Below, in pieces: positions 36,201 through 46,366 of a DNA stretch of 64,000 bases (position 1 is its first letter; each line of letters opens with the position of its first letter). This stretch comes from Paracamarosporium sp. OC-R06-R3 (lineage: Eukaryota > Ascomycota > Dothideomycetes > Pleosporales > Didymosphaeriaceae). Both the position numbers and the translations under genes were made by a program. The stretch is from contig JACVRA010000248.1 of NCBI GenBank assembly GCA_019828545.1, forward strand, positions 186,001-250,000. The letters are read 5' to 3'. The notes beneath the pieces were generated by a model that was given only the letters and a program-made list of their open reading frames with translations, made no database searches and was not told the origin of the DNA.

Positions 36201-37135
36201 TCCAGCAGTGGCCTTCCTTTGAAGTCTAAAGATCGACGACCTGGCCCAAAGTAATCTGCGCTTAATTCCAAAAGGAAGAGACGAAGCGACAGTAATACGT
36301 TCTTTTCGATCCAATACTGTGTTTCATGAAGCAATTCAGAAACCCTCTGACAAACACGGTCGGTTACACGGTCTGGGTATCGTTTTGAAGCCAATTTGAG
36401 GTTTGAATCAATTTTGCAGCAGAGTCTGTTAAGACTGTCGACGATGATCTGATGGGCTTCGGGAATTATCAATCCAAATCTATCATGTATCATGGGAATG
36501 CTGTCTCGCATCAAATCATACCAGATCAACAGCAAGAACAGTGCGTCTTGGAGACCAGAGAGTGCAGGTTTTGAGAGATCAGTCTCTTTTGCCTCTTCCT
36601 CTGCCAGTCGGTCAAATTTTCGAGTGATTTCGTTCTGCTTCGCCACAATGCGACCGCTGCTGTACAGAAACCAGTCAGGATCGGTAAGAGGAACGTCAAA
36701 CTCAGGGTCGAAGTCTCTCTGTAGTTGTGAGTCAATGTTGAACACTTCCCAATCCTCAAATCGTTGCCTACGCGAGCGTGGCGCGTTACTCGGATCGCTC
36801 TGTCCGCTGTTTCCTTACAGAAACTGCACGTCGAACACGAAGTCAGGGTTGTCGATATTACCAGTAGGAATGAAGTATTCAATGGAAAGGTTCGCTGACG
36901 CGAGGACGAGTACAAGTTCGCCCTCGTCCTCGGGCAATGTGTGAGAATCCAGGTTAGCCTTCAATGAAGACCTTGAGAGTTGTACGAAGGCAGCGAGCAA
37001 TTCTTTTTAGAACTGCGAGCCGGCTGTTAAGGCAGAGTCTCTTGGAGTCTACTCATCTAGGCGGGTGCGAAGCTCAGCCTGGTACAGCCCGGGAAAGTGC
37101 TAAAGAAGTCTAGGCAGACAACGTTGAGTTGCCAT
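33259..37135 (-). CDS. Fungal AAA ATPase with N-terminal DUF7025-like region; 5' exon carries nonsense codons
   Basis: Exons 37135..36819, 36767..34448, 34398..34188 and 34136..33259 join in frame (3726 nt). The body is intact: QRFEDWEVFNIDSQLQRDFD, a helical region, an acidic stretch of about 40 Asp/Glu, a short coiled coil (LLEVRNRIKTLENENQSLK), then the DUF7025-type middle (GEAERF-like GNAERFMIDFDTYRVLH). The single C-terminal AAA module has Walker A HGGPGTGKT, Walker B VVLLDEAEVF, sensor LTSNR and arginine-finger region FKSRIQLSLHY. In the 5' exon, the frame that starts at ATG 37135 and runs into the good sequence holds TAG, TAG and TAA (after RLL, RLDE and GSQF). No ATG follows until well inside exon 2. 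So either the gene is a 5'-disrupted pseudogene, or an unrecognised intron (possibly ending AAAAAG near 37003) supplies another start. Confidence 0.8.
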
Positions 37136-37483
37136 GCTGACAACGTGGCATTCGTTTCTCCGTCTACCAGTCACGGCTCGATTCTCGATCAGTCATGATA
37201 TCAGCTGATAATTTCGAACGCGAAGGGTGTGCTGCGAGTGGCTACGCTTACGGCTTGGCTAAAACATCATGCAGTGCGATATTGTGGCTGCTTATGCTGT
37301 ATCTTGGCATCCAATACATGCCTGCAATACGGACCAACAGCCCTAGTAGGGCCCCAACCTTAGCTGTACTGCCCTCTACTAAGCCCTCTGAGGCACATTT
37401 CGTCTTCTTATTGAAAATTACTTCCTGTGGCGTGGTATGGTAAACAAAGACATCCCCTGTTGTCCGCAGGACGCTTATCAGTT
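37136..37483. other. Divergent intergenic region
   Basis: Lies between the minus-strand AAA ATPase and the plus-strand DUF7708-type gene. No further feature is recognised; it presumably held both promoters. Confidence 0.4.
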
Positions 37484-39281
37484 ATGAACTTGAACACCAC
37501 TTGGTATAAAGGACCTCAGTCTAGCAAGATAAAGTGAGCGCGCTCCAGTTGACCAGATCTTATAGGTTTAACAATAGTATAGTTGGGCCACAAGCGTGAC
37601 GCAGCAGGCTTTCGAACAAGCAAAACTAAGGCTCGAATCGAATCCGGACACAAGAGCGCGTGCTATAGCATTAAGTGGTCCTGTGCTCTGCATAATCGAT
37701 GTTCAAGATGTTGTCACACAGGCGAAGGTACAATACGACACTGCCCGTTCGCAGTCGAAAACGCGAAAGTGGATAGTCAGATTGTCGCAACGCATACACT
37801 ATTACAGTAGCGTTGTCGATGTATACGCCCAGTATCATCCCGAATATCTTGCGCTTACGTGGGGGTCGATCAAATTTCTCCTCCTGGTAAGAGACATGTA
37901 AATTGACTTGAGTTAGTGCAAATCTAACACCTTCTAACTCTATAGGCGGTAATCGATCATGAAGATAAGATCCGGATATTGTCAAAAGCGCTAGCGCAGA
38001 TAGCAGCAAACCTACCTAGAGTTGAGCTTTCCTCTACACTATATCCCACCGATCGTATGAGGGAGGCTGTTACCGAGCTTTTCGTGTCTATCCTCAACTT
38101 TCTTGATCGAGCTTTGACGTGGTATGAAGAGAGGCCATGGAAACGAGCACTACACAGTGTAACACAGCCAGTAGCGCTGCAATACAAGGACCTCCTCGAA
38201 GAGATTTCGGAAACATCGCGAGCCGTTGATCAACTGGCAACGTCAGGTCACCAAGCTGAAACTAGAGACATACACTTAAAGATTGAGGCTATACATCGGA
38301 TGATGCTTTCAACTTTTGAGTCAGCTTCGCTACAGAACAAGTATGAAAGCATCATGTCAATGATGGGACAAATGAACGCGACTATAACTTGTAAGTCGAC
38401 ATCGTCGTTTACCTGCAATCTTAATGACTCTGACAAGAACAGTACATCATGCCGCTTCGTTAGACACAAATGCTCGGGTTACTGACATGCAATTCTCGCA
38501 AGTCATGCAAATCCTCTCCAGTGTGCCCATCTTGGAGTCGAAGAAATCCCTCCAATATCATCAGGCATTGAAAACACAGAGAATGCGGATAGCTGCTTTG
38601 TATACCGTGTCTGATATATTCTGGAATGATCCAAGACTCAACATCTGGTCCTCGTCGAATGCCTCAGCGATTGCCGTGGTGACCAGCAGCTTCCAGGCAC
38701 GTTCTGTTTTGCGGGATCTATATATTGGTATTATTGAGCAGTTGCAAGACGCTAGAATTCCAGTAATATTTGCACTTCAGGTTCCGATTAACGAGGGCGG
38801 CTCATCAGATCACGTTTCTGTGATTGATGTTTTGAAATACATGGTCGAGCAGGCTGTAAGGGCGAAGCGTGAATACCAAACCGAGAAGTCTCTATCTCTG
38901 ACGTGCGCTGCTTGCTCGGATGCAACGACAGAAGTGCAATGGCTCGAAATTCTAGAGGGTTTATTACAAAGCTTTCATGGACAGCTATACATCGTTGTGG
39001 ACCTCAACATAGTAAGCACCGTACTTAACGCCAGTAGCACCTTTTCGTGGTTATCAGCCTTCGAGAAAGTTTTTCGAAACCTTACCTCAGGGGGACATAA
39101 AACAACATTAAAAGTTCTACTCGTTAACTACGGCGCCCTTCCTTTTAAGTTAACAGATGAGCAGCGGCGATTCGTAGTGCATGCAAGAACGCAGATCGTA
39201 ACTGCACGACAGAGGAAGAAGGGGCGGGAACCTCTAAAGTCGCGACTATCGCTTCGGCTTAAGGCTCTAGTACCTAGGTAG
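37484..39281 (+). CDS. DUF7708-type fungal protein (NLR N-terminal-like module without NACHT)
   Basis: Exons 37484..37503, 37583..37886, 37946..38390 and 38443..39281 join to 535 residues. The main exon has no ATG in frame, only GTG at 37596. A 20-base first exon (MNLNTT) with a GTATAA donor and TATAG acceptor gives an in-frame start, but this is the weakest part of the model. Residues about 60-110 contain HPEYLALTWGSIKFLLLAVI, the hallmark of the DUF7708 domain seen at the N-terminus of many fungal NACHT and ankyrin proteins. A helical region, IFWNDPRLNIWSSS, and a C-terminal alpha/beta region without a Walker A motif follow. The last 40 residues are very basic. It may be a stand-alone partner or a relic of a longer NLR. 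Exact function unknown. Confidence 0.75.
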
Positions 39282-39876
39282 TAATATTATCTTTGTGCTA
39301 AGCGTGAGAAATATACATAGCATAATAGACAGAGATGTACTAAGCTTATATCCCACCAAAAGAACTACAAAAAGTAGTGTTTATAAGAAGATAGTATGAA
39401 TAAGTAGACGGTTAAGTGCATGGTAACAGAGGAGATTCATAGGCAGGCGCCCTCGTAGTGTTAGCGCCTGCCTAACAATATAAACGACGCTACGTCATTG
39501 GGGAAAGAGATTCCGAGAGTGACCGAATCAGAAAAGCTCCGTTTGTTCCGATGACGACGCTAATTGCTGAGTACCATAAGCGAAGAACGGTCTACCTCGT
39601 GCGAGTGCGGGCACGCGGGCGGCGGCGATATACTCACTCGATCCATGCCGCGCTCGGTAGCCGTAGGCGCGCGACTTGTTCGGGTCCGGTATCACTGTGC
39701 GCGGAAGCGTAATAGTCCTAACAATATGAGTTTGCTAGAATTCGGCCGCAGCTTGTTGTCATCATCAGACAACATGTAGTGAAGACGCTCATATATAAGA
39801 GTTTACCTTACTCTCGATCACCCCAACACAGCTCTCGAAACATTTCCCAAGCTTGTATCACTACAACTGCACAACG
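39282..39876. other. Intergenic; AT-rich then promoter of the glycine-zipper gene
   Basis: AT-rich 3' flank of the DUF7708 gene to about 39500, then sequence containing the TATA box and pyrimidine-rich leader of the gene starting at 39877. Confidence 0.5.
39792..39798 (+). promoter_or_regulatory. TATA box of the glycine-zipper gene
   Basis: TATATAA lies 79-85 bases before the ATG at 39877, followed by a C/T/A-rich leader. Motif and spacing fit a strong fungal core promoter. Confidence 0.5.
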
Positions 39877-40547
39877 ATGTCCGAGAAATACAACGCCTAT
39901 CCAACGCCCCAGTACGGCACGCCAGGCCCTCAACAAAGATACCCTACGCTACCTCAAGGCTACCAACAACAAGGCTACACAGCACCATCTGCCTCACAAG
40001 CTTTCTTCGCGGGCCAACAACAACAAACACAGGACCAATGCGCCGCATATAGTCAAAGCTACCCTCAATACAACTCATACCGCGACTTGCAAGCGTAAGC
40101 TACGAACGAAAGGATAATCTCTCGACCAAAATCCAGACTAACACCATCCCCAGTCCATACTACGATCCCAACCCTAACTACAACTACAACTACAGCACTC
40201 AAGCACCCTACACCCAATATCCTCCACCTCCTCCACCTCCGCCACGCTACTCACCCGCCCCCTACCAAGACGACAGAGGCCAATTCCATCGCTACGACCA
40301 GTACCATGACCAGTACGACTCCTATGGCCCACCACCCTCACACAGCGACGACCGCGGCATGATGGGTACCATCGGAGGAGGCGTAGCCGGTATGGCCGGC
40401 GGCGAGTTGCTAGGCGGACATCCGATTTTGGGAACGCTTGCTGGAGCATATCTTGGGAATAAGATGGAGAAGAGGCACAAGAGGCATAAGCATGAGAGGG
40501 AGGAGATGTTTTATGATGAGGGGAGGTATGGGGGGAATTATTATTAG
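39877..40547 (+). CDS. Tyr/Pro/Gln-rich glycine-zipper 2TM protein
   Basis: Exons 39877..40094 and 40154..40547 (intron GTAAGC...CCCCAG) give 203 residues. The N-terminal two thirds are low-complexity Tyr, Pro, Gln and Asn (QQRYPTLPQGYQQQGY, NPNYNYNYSTQAPYTQYPPP), with a run of eight prolines. The C-terminal part is a glycine zipper, GMMGTIGGGVAGMAGGELLG then LGTLAGAYLGNKMEKRHK, i.e. two glycine-spaced helices followed by a basic His/Lys tail. Such proteins are common in Dothideomycetes and may insert in membranes or self-associate. No enzyme motif is seen. Confidence 0.88.
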
Positions 40548-40783
40548 ATGAGCGTTTCTTTTATTCGAGGGTACCTGAAGAATAGATCGCAGCATGTGTA
40601 TTGGCACCAGTGTTGGCGTATTCAATAGCATGGGTGTTGAAAGTGGTGGGTTTGGCGTGTAGTCGGGGATGGGGTAGGCTGATTATGGAAGACGATGATT
40701 TCGACGTTATTTCTTGATTTGTGTGAATGGGTATCATGTGTTACGAATCTAGCCACGAAGCCGCCCAAGAACAGTGAAATCTA

Positions 40784-41521
40784 TCATGCCAACAGAAACC
40801 CCAAAGGAATAACAAATGCTGTGACCAACGCATGAGATATCTCCAGAAAGGGCCCAGCACCAGTGAAGGCCGAAGTAGGCGCGGACGTAGTTACACTCGG
40901 GATCGCAGCCGTCCCGTTAGTTGCAGAAGACGTGATCACTGCCGTTGTTTCCGATGCCGCACTGAGTGTTGGCAAAACAGTTGTAGAAGTTAATACAGAC
41001 ATTGAGCTCTCCACCGTAGATACCGTACTCTCCACTCTCTCTGTCTGCGTGCTCTCTCCCCCAACGCTACTAGTCGGCTCTGCAACACCTTCCTTCCCCC
41101 ATGCCCCATCAAACCCATCACAGAGGAATGCCATATTCCTAAAATCACCCCCAGGCGTAACGCATGTCCCATCCGCGTCCGGACCAGAAGGATTATATAA
41201 TGCTCCAGGCTCGTACGAATTTATCAGTTCAGAGCACGCATCGTCGCGATAAACAGTCAAGTACGGTCTCGACCCATTAACGCACCACGGACGTTCGTTG
41301 AGAATGAATGATTGATAGACAAAATGCGAGCCTGAAGAAGAAACATCATCTGTCGGAGGGCAGAAATCGCGGCCTAGGGTCCATGAATTCATGAAAACGG
41401 GTTCTGCGCAGCTAGCATCTGAGAAAAGCGTGATGTTGCCGGTTTTGGAAAGTTGTGCGGTGATGGTGGGTGTTGCTGTGAGGAAGGCGGCTAGAGCCGC
41501 TGAAGCGATCCAAGGCCGCAT
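40784..41521 (-). CDS. Secreted, probably GPI-anchored cysteine-containing protein
   Basis: Single exon of 245 residues. The signal peptide is MRPWIASAALAAFLTATPTI, cleaved around ITA-QL. A globular part of about 120 residues has eight cysteines (ASCAEP, RDFCPP, RPWCVNG, DACSEL, GTCVTPG, AFLCDG and others). It is followed by a Ser/Thr-rich stalk of about 75 residues suited to O-glycosylation. The C-terminus is hydrophobic (ALVTAFVIPLGFLLA) after a small-residue Gly/Ala omega-like site, as in GPI-anchored cell-wall proteins. No named domain is recognised. Likely a cell-surface protein. Confidence 0.85.
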   Translation of the reverse strand: MRPWIASAALAAFLTATPTITAQLSKTGNITLFSDASCAEPVFMNSWTLGRDFCPPTDDVSSSGSHFVYQSFILNERPWCVNGSRPYLTVYRDDACSELINSYEPGALYNPSGPDADGTCVTPGGDFRNMAFLCDGFDGAWGKEGVAEPTSSVGGESTQTERVESTVSTVESSMSVLTSTTVLPTLSAASETTAVITSSATNGTAAIPSVTTSAPTSAFTGAGPFLEISHALVTAFVIPLGFLLA

Positions 41522-42100
41522 TGGGATTGATTTGCAGCGGGACAGATAGATGGTTGGTAAGATAGAAAACTGGGAAAGAGTGGCTACGTCAGAGATGCGA
41601 TAGAATCAGGGGTTGTAATTTTCGTAGGATTTGACTGATAAGGAAAGCGACTAACCGCTTGCGAGACAACCATACGGGCGTACCAAAATAGAAACCAATT
41701 AGAGTCTTTTTGTCACTTCTATCCGCTCATTGATTGACCGTATTCAGGAATAACTGTTTAATAGACTGGTTCCAGGAGCATTGTGTGTACGGCTGCCATT
41801 GATGCAAAAGGGAGCAAATACTCAATGGGGACTCTGACTAGATTTGCGGTCGCGTTCTTCCGTATGCTCAGAGCTATGCTTCTCTTGCAGCGCTGTCCTA
41901 GAGTTTCTAACCCTCGTAAGGCGAGAGTCAACGTTCGAGCTCATTAACTAGACACTGCTGTGCGCTATGAATCTTATGAGATGCATCTCTGTCTAACTAT
42001 GACTTAACCACCCAACCACCCAACCTGTGCATCGAACTTTTGGTATCATCAATGCCAGAACAAACATTAAACACGCTCACTCACGCGTAAAATCACGCTC
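41522..42100. other. Intergenic, no feature recognised
   Basis: Promoter side of the GPI-type gene and 3' flank of the RING-like gene. Nothing else is seen. Confidence 0.45.
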
Positions 42101-42960
42101 CTAAATCGCCAACTTCCCATTCCCAATCCACCCCGTCACCCATACACCACCAACCTCCTTCGCAACATCCTCTGCCGTCTTCCCATTTGCATCCCTCATA
42201 CTCCTAATATCCGTCTTGTCCTCCGTCAACCCCCTCATGATACCCAGCGCCTCAGCCTCCTGGAAAACCTCAGGCGGGAACTCCAACAACGGCAGATTAC
42301 TCGCCAGCAGCAAAAGCAACCACGCGACCTCCCGACTCTGCGCCTGAACCGCAGCATGCAGTCCTGATTGCATATCGCCGATGGGGTCTTGGTATCTAAG
42401 GAGTGCATCGATGCCGATATCCTGCGCACCTTCCTGGCCATCATCTCCCATTTCTTCATCCTCGTCTGAGTCTTCGTTATCGCCTTGTAGCATGTCGATG
42501 ATGGCTTGCATGTCGCCCTCGCGGCAGAACTCGAGGAAGGCGCGACACTTGCGCTCATTGGGGTACGCTCTGAGATAGCTTTCTTCGGTGAGAAGAGGCA
42601 GGATGTCGAGGCTCTCCTGGAGTCCGCCTTCGTTGTGTAGGTTACAGAGGACCTGTTGTGCGCCGTTGGAGGAGGTCGAAGCGATGTTTTTGCCGCACGA
42701 GGGACATTCGGTGATTTGGTAAGCTTCGAGGAGGCAGTCCCTGTGTAGATTGTTAGCACATGGAGGTACAAGTTTGTGTAGGAGAGGTTCTACCAGTGGA
42801 AGTGACACCCGCAGTTCAGATGCACGTCGTCTGGGTACGTTTCTGGCGCTGCGGCTGGTGCTTTTCCGGACGAGGAGCCGCCCATCTGGACGTCTTCTTC
42901 TTCATGTTCTAGCTCCAGCTCTACCTCGAGCGGCTTTTGGCATGCGACGCAGACGGACAT
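42101..42960 (-). CDS. RING-like zinc-finger protein with helical C-terminal repeat region
   Basis: Exons 42960..42794 and 42740..42101 give 268 residues. Zinc-binding pairs occur in order: CVAC (residues 4-7), then after an acidic and Ser/Gly/Ala-rich linker HLNCGCHFHWDCLLEAYQI with CPSC (about 68-71). This is a RING-like arrangement in which the usual loop between the first two pairs is replaced by the linker. The intron splits HFHW-DCLL. The C-terminal 180 residues are helical with an acidic segment (DNEDSDEDEEMGDDGQ) and ankyrin-like spacing (GLHAAVQAQSREVAWLLLLL, RDANGKTAEDVAKEVGGVW). Possibly a ubiquitin ligase or binding protein; that is inference. Confidence 0.82.
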
Positions 42961-43928
42961 GGTAAGATTTTTGTTTTCTGCTGTTGTTGTGCCATTCTGA
43001 TGCTGGAACGGAGGGGTTGACGGCGGGGCTCCCAAAATTTTGAGGGTCTGTGCGCAAGTGATTTCGACGCGTCGCGCGTCATTGTTCCTCTTACGCTTAC
43101 ACTACGCATCCTAGCTTACCATGAAACTATCATAGTGTTCGCACTCCATCTGCCACAGCATCCAGCCCGCAGCTTGACGAACATGCGTCCCAAGAAATAA
43201 CCAACAAAACAAGCTTTAATGCGAAGACGAAACAAAAAATTATCTATATGCGAAGAGGGGATGTCGCTATTCAGAAGGTGTTCGTATTATCAGGTGGGAA
43301 ATGTATTTTTTTTAACTTGTACAGACCTAGATCTTAAACGATAAAGGCTCAGAATACACGTCGAAGTATCAACGTTACACTCAGACCTATTGCCCATCCC
43401 ATTACTCTAGCACATCTCAATCCTCGTCTCAAGCATCTCTTCATCGTGCCTGGTATCAAACCATTAGCTCAATTCGGCGGCATAACGCACGCCGAGTAGG
43501 AACTCACCAAGCACCTTAACCAAAATCCCTCTCATTTTTGCCTACTTCTCATCTCCACAACTTGTGCACTGTCCTCCCAAAATCGGAGAGACTGCCGCTG
43601 TCTCCAGAACCAAAAGAATGAACTCGACGGAAAAGTCTTGCAAGTCTTGCTATAATTCTGGCTCCTGCCGTGGTGGCAACCGCTTCAACATCTTGAGCGG
43701 ACACCTTGGATATTCTTGAGGGAAAGCTAGTAGTGACCGGAATGGTAGTCATACCATGAGATAAGTCGGAGCATTCAATGTAGACTTTACTGGTCTTGTT
43801 GTTGCACAAGCTGTCGCCGCACGAAGGGTAATCCATTTCGATTGTTTTGTTTTCGTTTGAATCTGGACATTTTGGCGCTGCTAAATTCGTGCGGATAGTT
43901 GGTATTGTCGATCATTGTAGACAGCCGT
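42961..43928. other. Intergenic; no supported gene
   Basis: A 95-codon minus-strand frame (43549..43836) has no recognisable domain and sits just downstream of the membrane-protein gene. I treat it as untranslated sequence or chance. Confidence 0.4.
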
Positions 43929-44567
43929 TCATATCCAATGCTGCGGTGATCGCGGCGAACGTGGCGACTGCGGAAGGTATGCCTCCTCAAGAGGGCTCAC
44001 GGCCGATGGGCTCACACCGAGAAGTGATGTGCTGCTCAGGGGCGAAAACTCAGGAGGTGAGATACGCAGAGTCGGCACCTCGCTGTACCGTGGCTCACTT
44101 GATTCGCAACGCTCAGCATCCTCCTTAGTTGTCAAGCTCTTCCGTTTCAGTTCGTTCAGGCTGTCGTTTGCAGTCTCGGCATCCAGCTCATGGGCGCCAG
44201 GTACGTGGATTTTGGTGGGTAATTCGGGAACCGGGTTGGCATCCAACTCGTATATGGTCCGTGTATCGGCCTCGATGGGTGACGGTGGTATTGGCGTCCA
44301 GTTCTTTTCTGGTGCAAATGGGGCGCTCTTCTCATTTGGCCATGCGGGGAGCTCTTTGGCATGTGGGAGGAGCCCTTGTTGTTGCTGAGCCTTCCGCTGT
44401 TTGCGGCGGCGTAGAACAAATATAGCGAGTAGCGCGATAAGAATGAGACATACAGACGAGGCTACGCCCACTGCGATACCGCGCTTAAGGCCAGGCAGGG
44501 CAGAAGACCCTTGTGGTTCTGGTGACGGTGAAGATGAAGGTGCGCTGGCTTGCGGGAATGGAGCCAT
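43929..44567 (-). CDS. Single-pass membrane protein with Ser/Pro-rich tail; 5' end uncertain
   Basis: From ATG 44567 (MAPFPQASAP) the frame gives 212 residues: a short Ser/Pro-rich outer segment, one transmembrane helix (GIAVGVASSVCLILIALLAIFVL) followed by RRRKQRKAQQQQ as stop-transfer, and a Pro/Ser-rich cytoplasmic tail. The frame continues open upstream to about 44642 without an ATG, where TTTTCAG could be a splice acceptor. A Cys-rich frame at about 44700-44997 might be an earlier extracellular exon joined in phase, but it also lacks an ATG. The layout resembles fungal wall-sensor-like single-pass proteins. No signal peptide is seen in the supported part. Confidence 0.6.
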   Translation of the reverse strand: MAPFPQASAPSSSPSPEPQGSSALPGLKRGIAVGVASSVCLILIALLAIFVLRRRKQRKAQQQQGLLPHAKELPAWPNEKSAPFAPEKNWTPIPPSPIEADTRTIYELDANPVPELPTKIHVPGAHELDAETANDSLNELKRKSLTTKEDAERCESSEPRYSEVPTLRISPPEFSPLSSTSLLGVSPSAVSPLEEAYLPQSPRSPRSPQHWI

Positions 44568-45856
44568 GGTGAGTCGCACTTCCGGGAATCTCGACCAAGA
44601 ATCGGTGAACAACAGTCCAGTATCGTGAATCTGAAAAGTCAAGCATTGTGCGCGGTATTGGCATCCAAGACTATTTGTTCCTCTCGTCTGGTGAAACGAT
44701 AAGCCACGCCCCTGCGTTGCGGCACAGCCCCACCTCCGACGCCCTCAGGCTGCGAGGCGGACTTTCGCGCGCTTCCAGCCTCGAGTTGATTGCTCGGTGG
44801 GCAACCGTACCACAAGAAGTGCATTTCAGGCAATTTGTGCTGCACTCAGCCCCCGCTAGATCTTCAGTAGTGCAGCTTTGAAGGGTGCGTATATTGTTCA
44901 GCTGGTCTGCCTGCGTGAAAGGCAATACGACGGTTGGTGACGACTGCGGGCTAGGCTGTTGGATCGGCGTATTGTGCACGTAAGCTGTGTACGTCAAGAC
45001 GCTGACCGGATGGCTGGTTGCTTCACGGACGTGTGAGGTTTACGGAGATTCTCGAGGAGTGAATTGATGCAAGGGGTGAAGAGTGTTGTGTTGCGTGGAG
45101 AATCGGAGGAAAGAGCGCCACAGGAGCTTCGCGTTCGTCTAGAGTGCGCACCGACACCCCCACTGGTTCACCATGCTTGCTGCACCTCTTTCGGACTTCT
45201 CTAGAATATTTATGATCTTGGGTTCGTCCATTGAAGCAACTTTGATATTTTATCGTGCATGCTTAGACCAATACGAGTTTCGATCAAGCCTGGGACGGTG
45301 GGGCTCGCGAAAGCAGCCTCGACTTGCACCATCGTCCCTTGCCCTAACGTGCTCACCGGAAAGGATGCGCCCCAAGGATCTCAAAGACCCATATATACAA
45401 AAGAGCTTATTTTAACCATCCAAGCCATACAGAGCAAAGTGATACTTTTTTCTTCGTTTCGCACCTGGAAAATGTTGGAGAAACATTGAGATGTTGGTTG
45501 ATCAGCTCAAGCTAGCTATCAACCCACTCCTTAAGGCGGACTTCTACATCACCTGGTAGTGGGTTGGGGCCGAAAACGCACGTTGTTAGTTCGCACATTG
45601 AAACAGATGCTTGGAGACTAAGTGATTCTTCACGATAACCTGCAAAAAAGATGGTGCTTGACAAAAGAGATCTCATTGAATATTAGACTAATCGTCCCGA
45701 CTCGATTTCCCATCGCATAACTCATGAAAGGAAGGATTTTTGGACCGGAAATCCCACGTCCAAATCTCGGCGACACTAAACGCCAATGTATGCACCCAAA
45801 TAAGTCCCATATCGTACTATACAAGCCACTATACGGGCCTCATCAGACCGAATAGT
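44568..45856. other. Region upstream of the membrane-protein gene; possible unmodelled exons
   Basis: Contains the minus-strand Cys-rich open frame 44671..44997 (SCTTEDLAGAECSTNCLKC), which may be a 5' exon of the gene at 43929. From 45000 to 45856 nothing is recognised. Confidence 0.35.
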
Positions 45857-46228
45857 TTATTCCGAAGGAGGAGTGACGGTAGTGGTCTCAGCAGTGGGGT
45901 TGACGTCAGAGCAGAAGAGGGCCTGGCCGAGGATGGGAAGGATGCAGCACTTGGCCTGCTGGCCGGCTGAAGAGCAGATGTCGATGAACTCGTTGGTATT
46001 CAGAGGAGTGGTGGCGGCTAAGAAAAGTTAGTATGTAAAGAGCTATTGCTGGTGGTCTTTGGGGGGAGAAAACATACGGGTAGCGCAGTCGAGGTCAGCG
46101 AGGTTGAGGACATCGGTAGCGCAGCAGAGAGGAGAGCCACCAGTGCAGACTGGGACCTGGCGCTGCTCAAGGGAAGCGGGAGCGGCAATGGCAGCAGCAG
46201 CGAAAGCGATGACGGCAAAGAACTGCAT
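45857..46228 (-). CDS. Class II hydrophobin
   Basis: Small secreted amphipathic surface protein. Exons 46228..46078 and 46017..45857 (intron GTATGT...CTTAG) give 103 residues. The signal peptide is about residues 1-16 (MQFFAVIAFAAAAIAAP). All eight hydrophobin cysteines are present in the C-CC-C-C-CC-C pattern at residues 28, 35, 36, 48, 65, 74, 75 and 86, with the short spacings of class II (about 11 between C3 and C4, 16 between C4 and C5, 8 between C5 and C6, 10 between C7 and C8). The C-terminus is Thr/Val-rich. Such proteins self-assemble on hyphae and spores. A strong TATA box lies upstream, as expected for a highly expressed gene. Confidence 0.95.
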
Positions 46229-46360
46229 TTTGATGGTTGTTGGAAAGGTGTTGTTCGCGGTGGAAGCGATTGAAAGTTTTGGGAGATTGGTAATGATGGA
46301 ATAGATGCTTTGAGTTGGAATGTTGTGATGATGGTCAATTCTTGCGACACTGACACCCTT

Positions 46361-46366
46361 TTTATA
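46361..46366 (-). promoter_or_regulatory. TATA box of the hydrophobin gene
   Basis: Read on the minus strand as GATATAAAAAG, about 135 bases before the hydrophobin ATG. It is followed by an A/C-rich leader. Confidence 0.5.
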
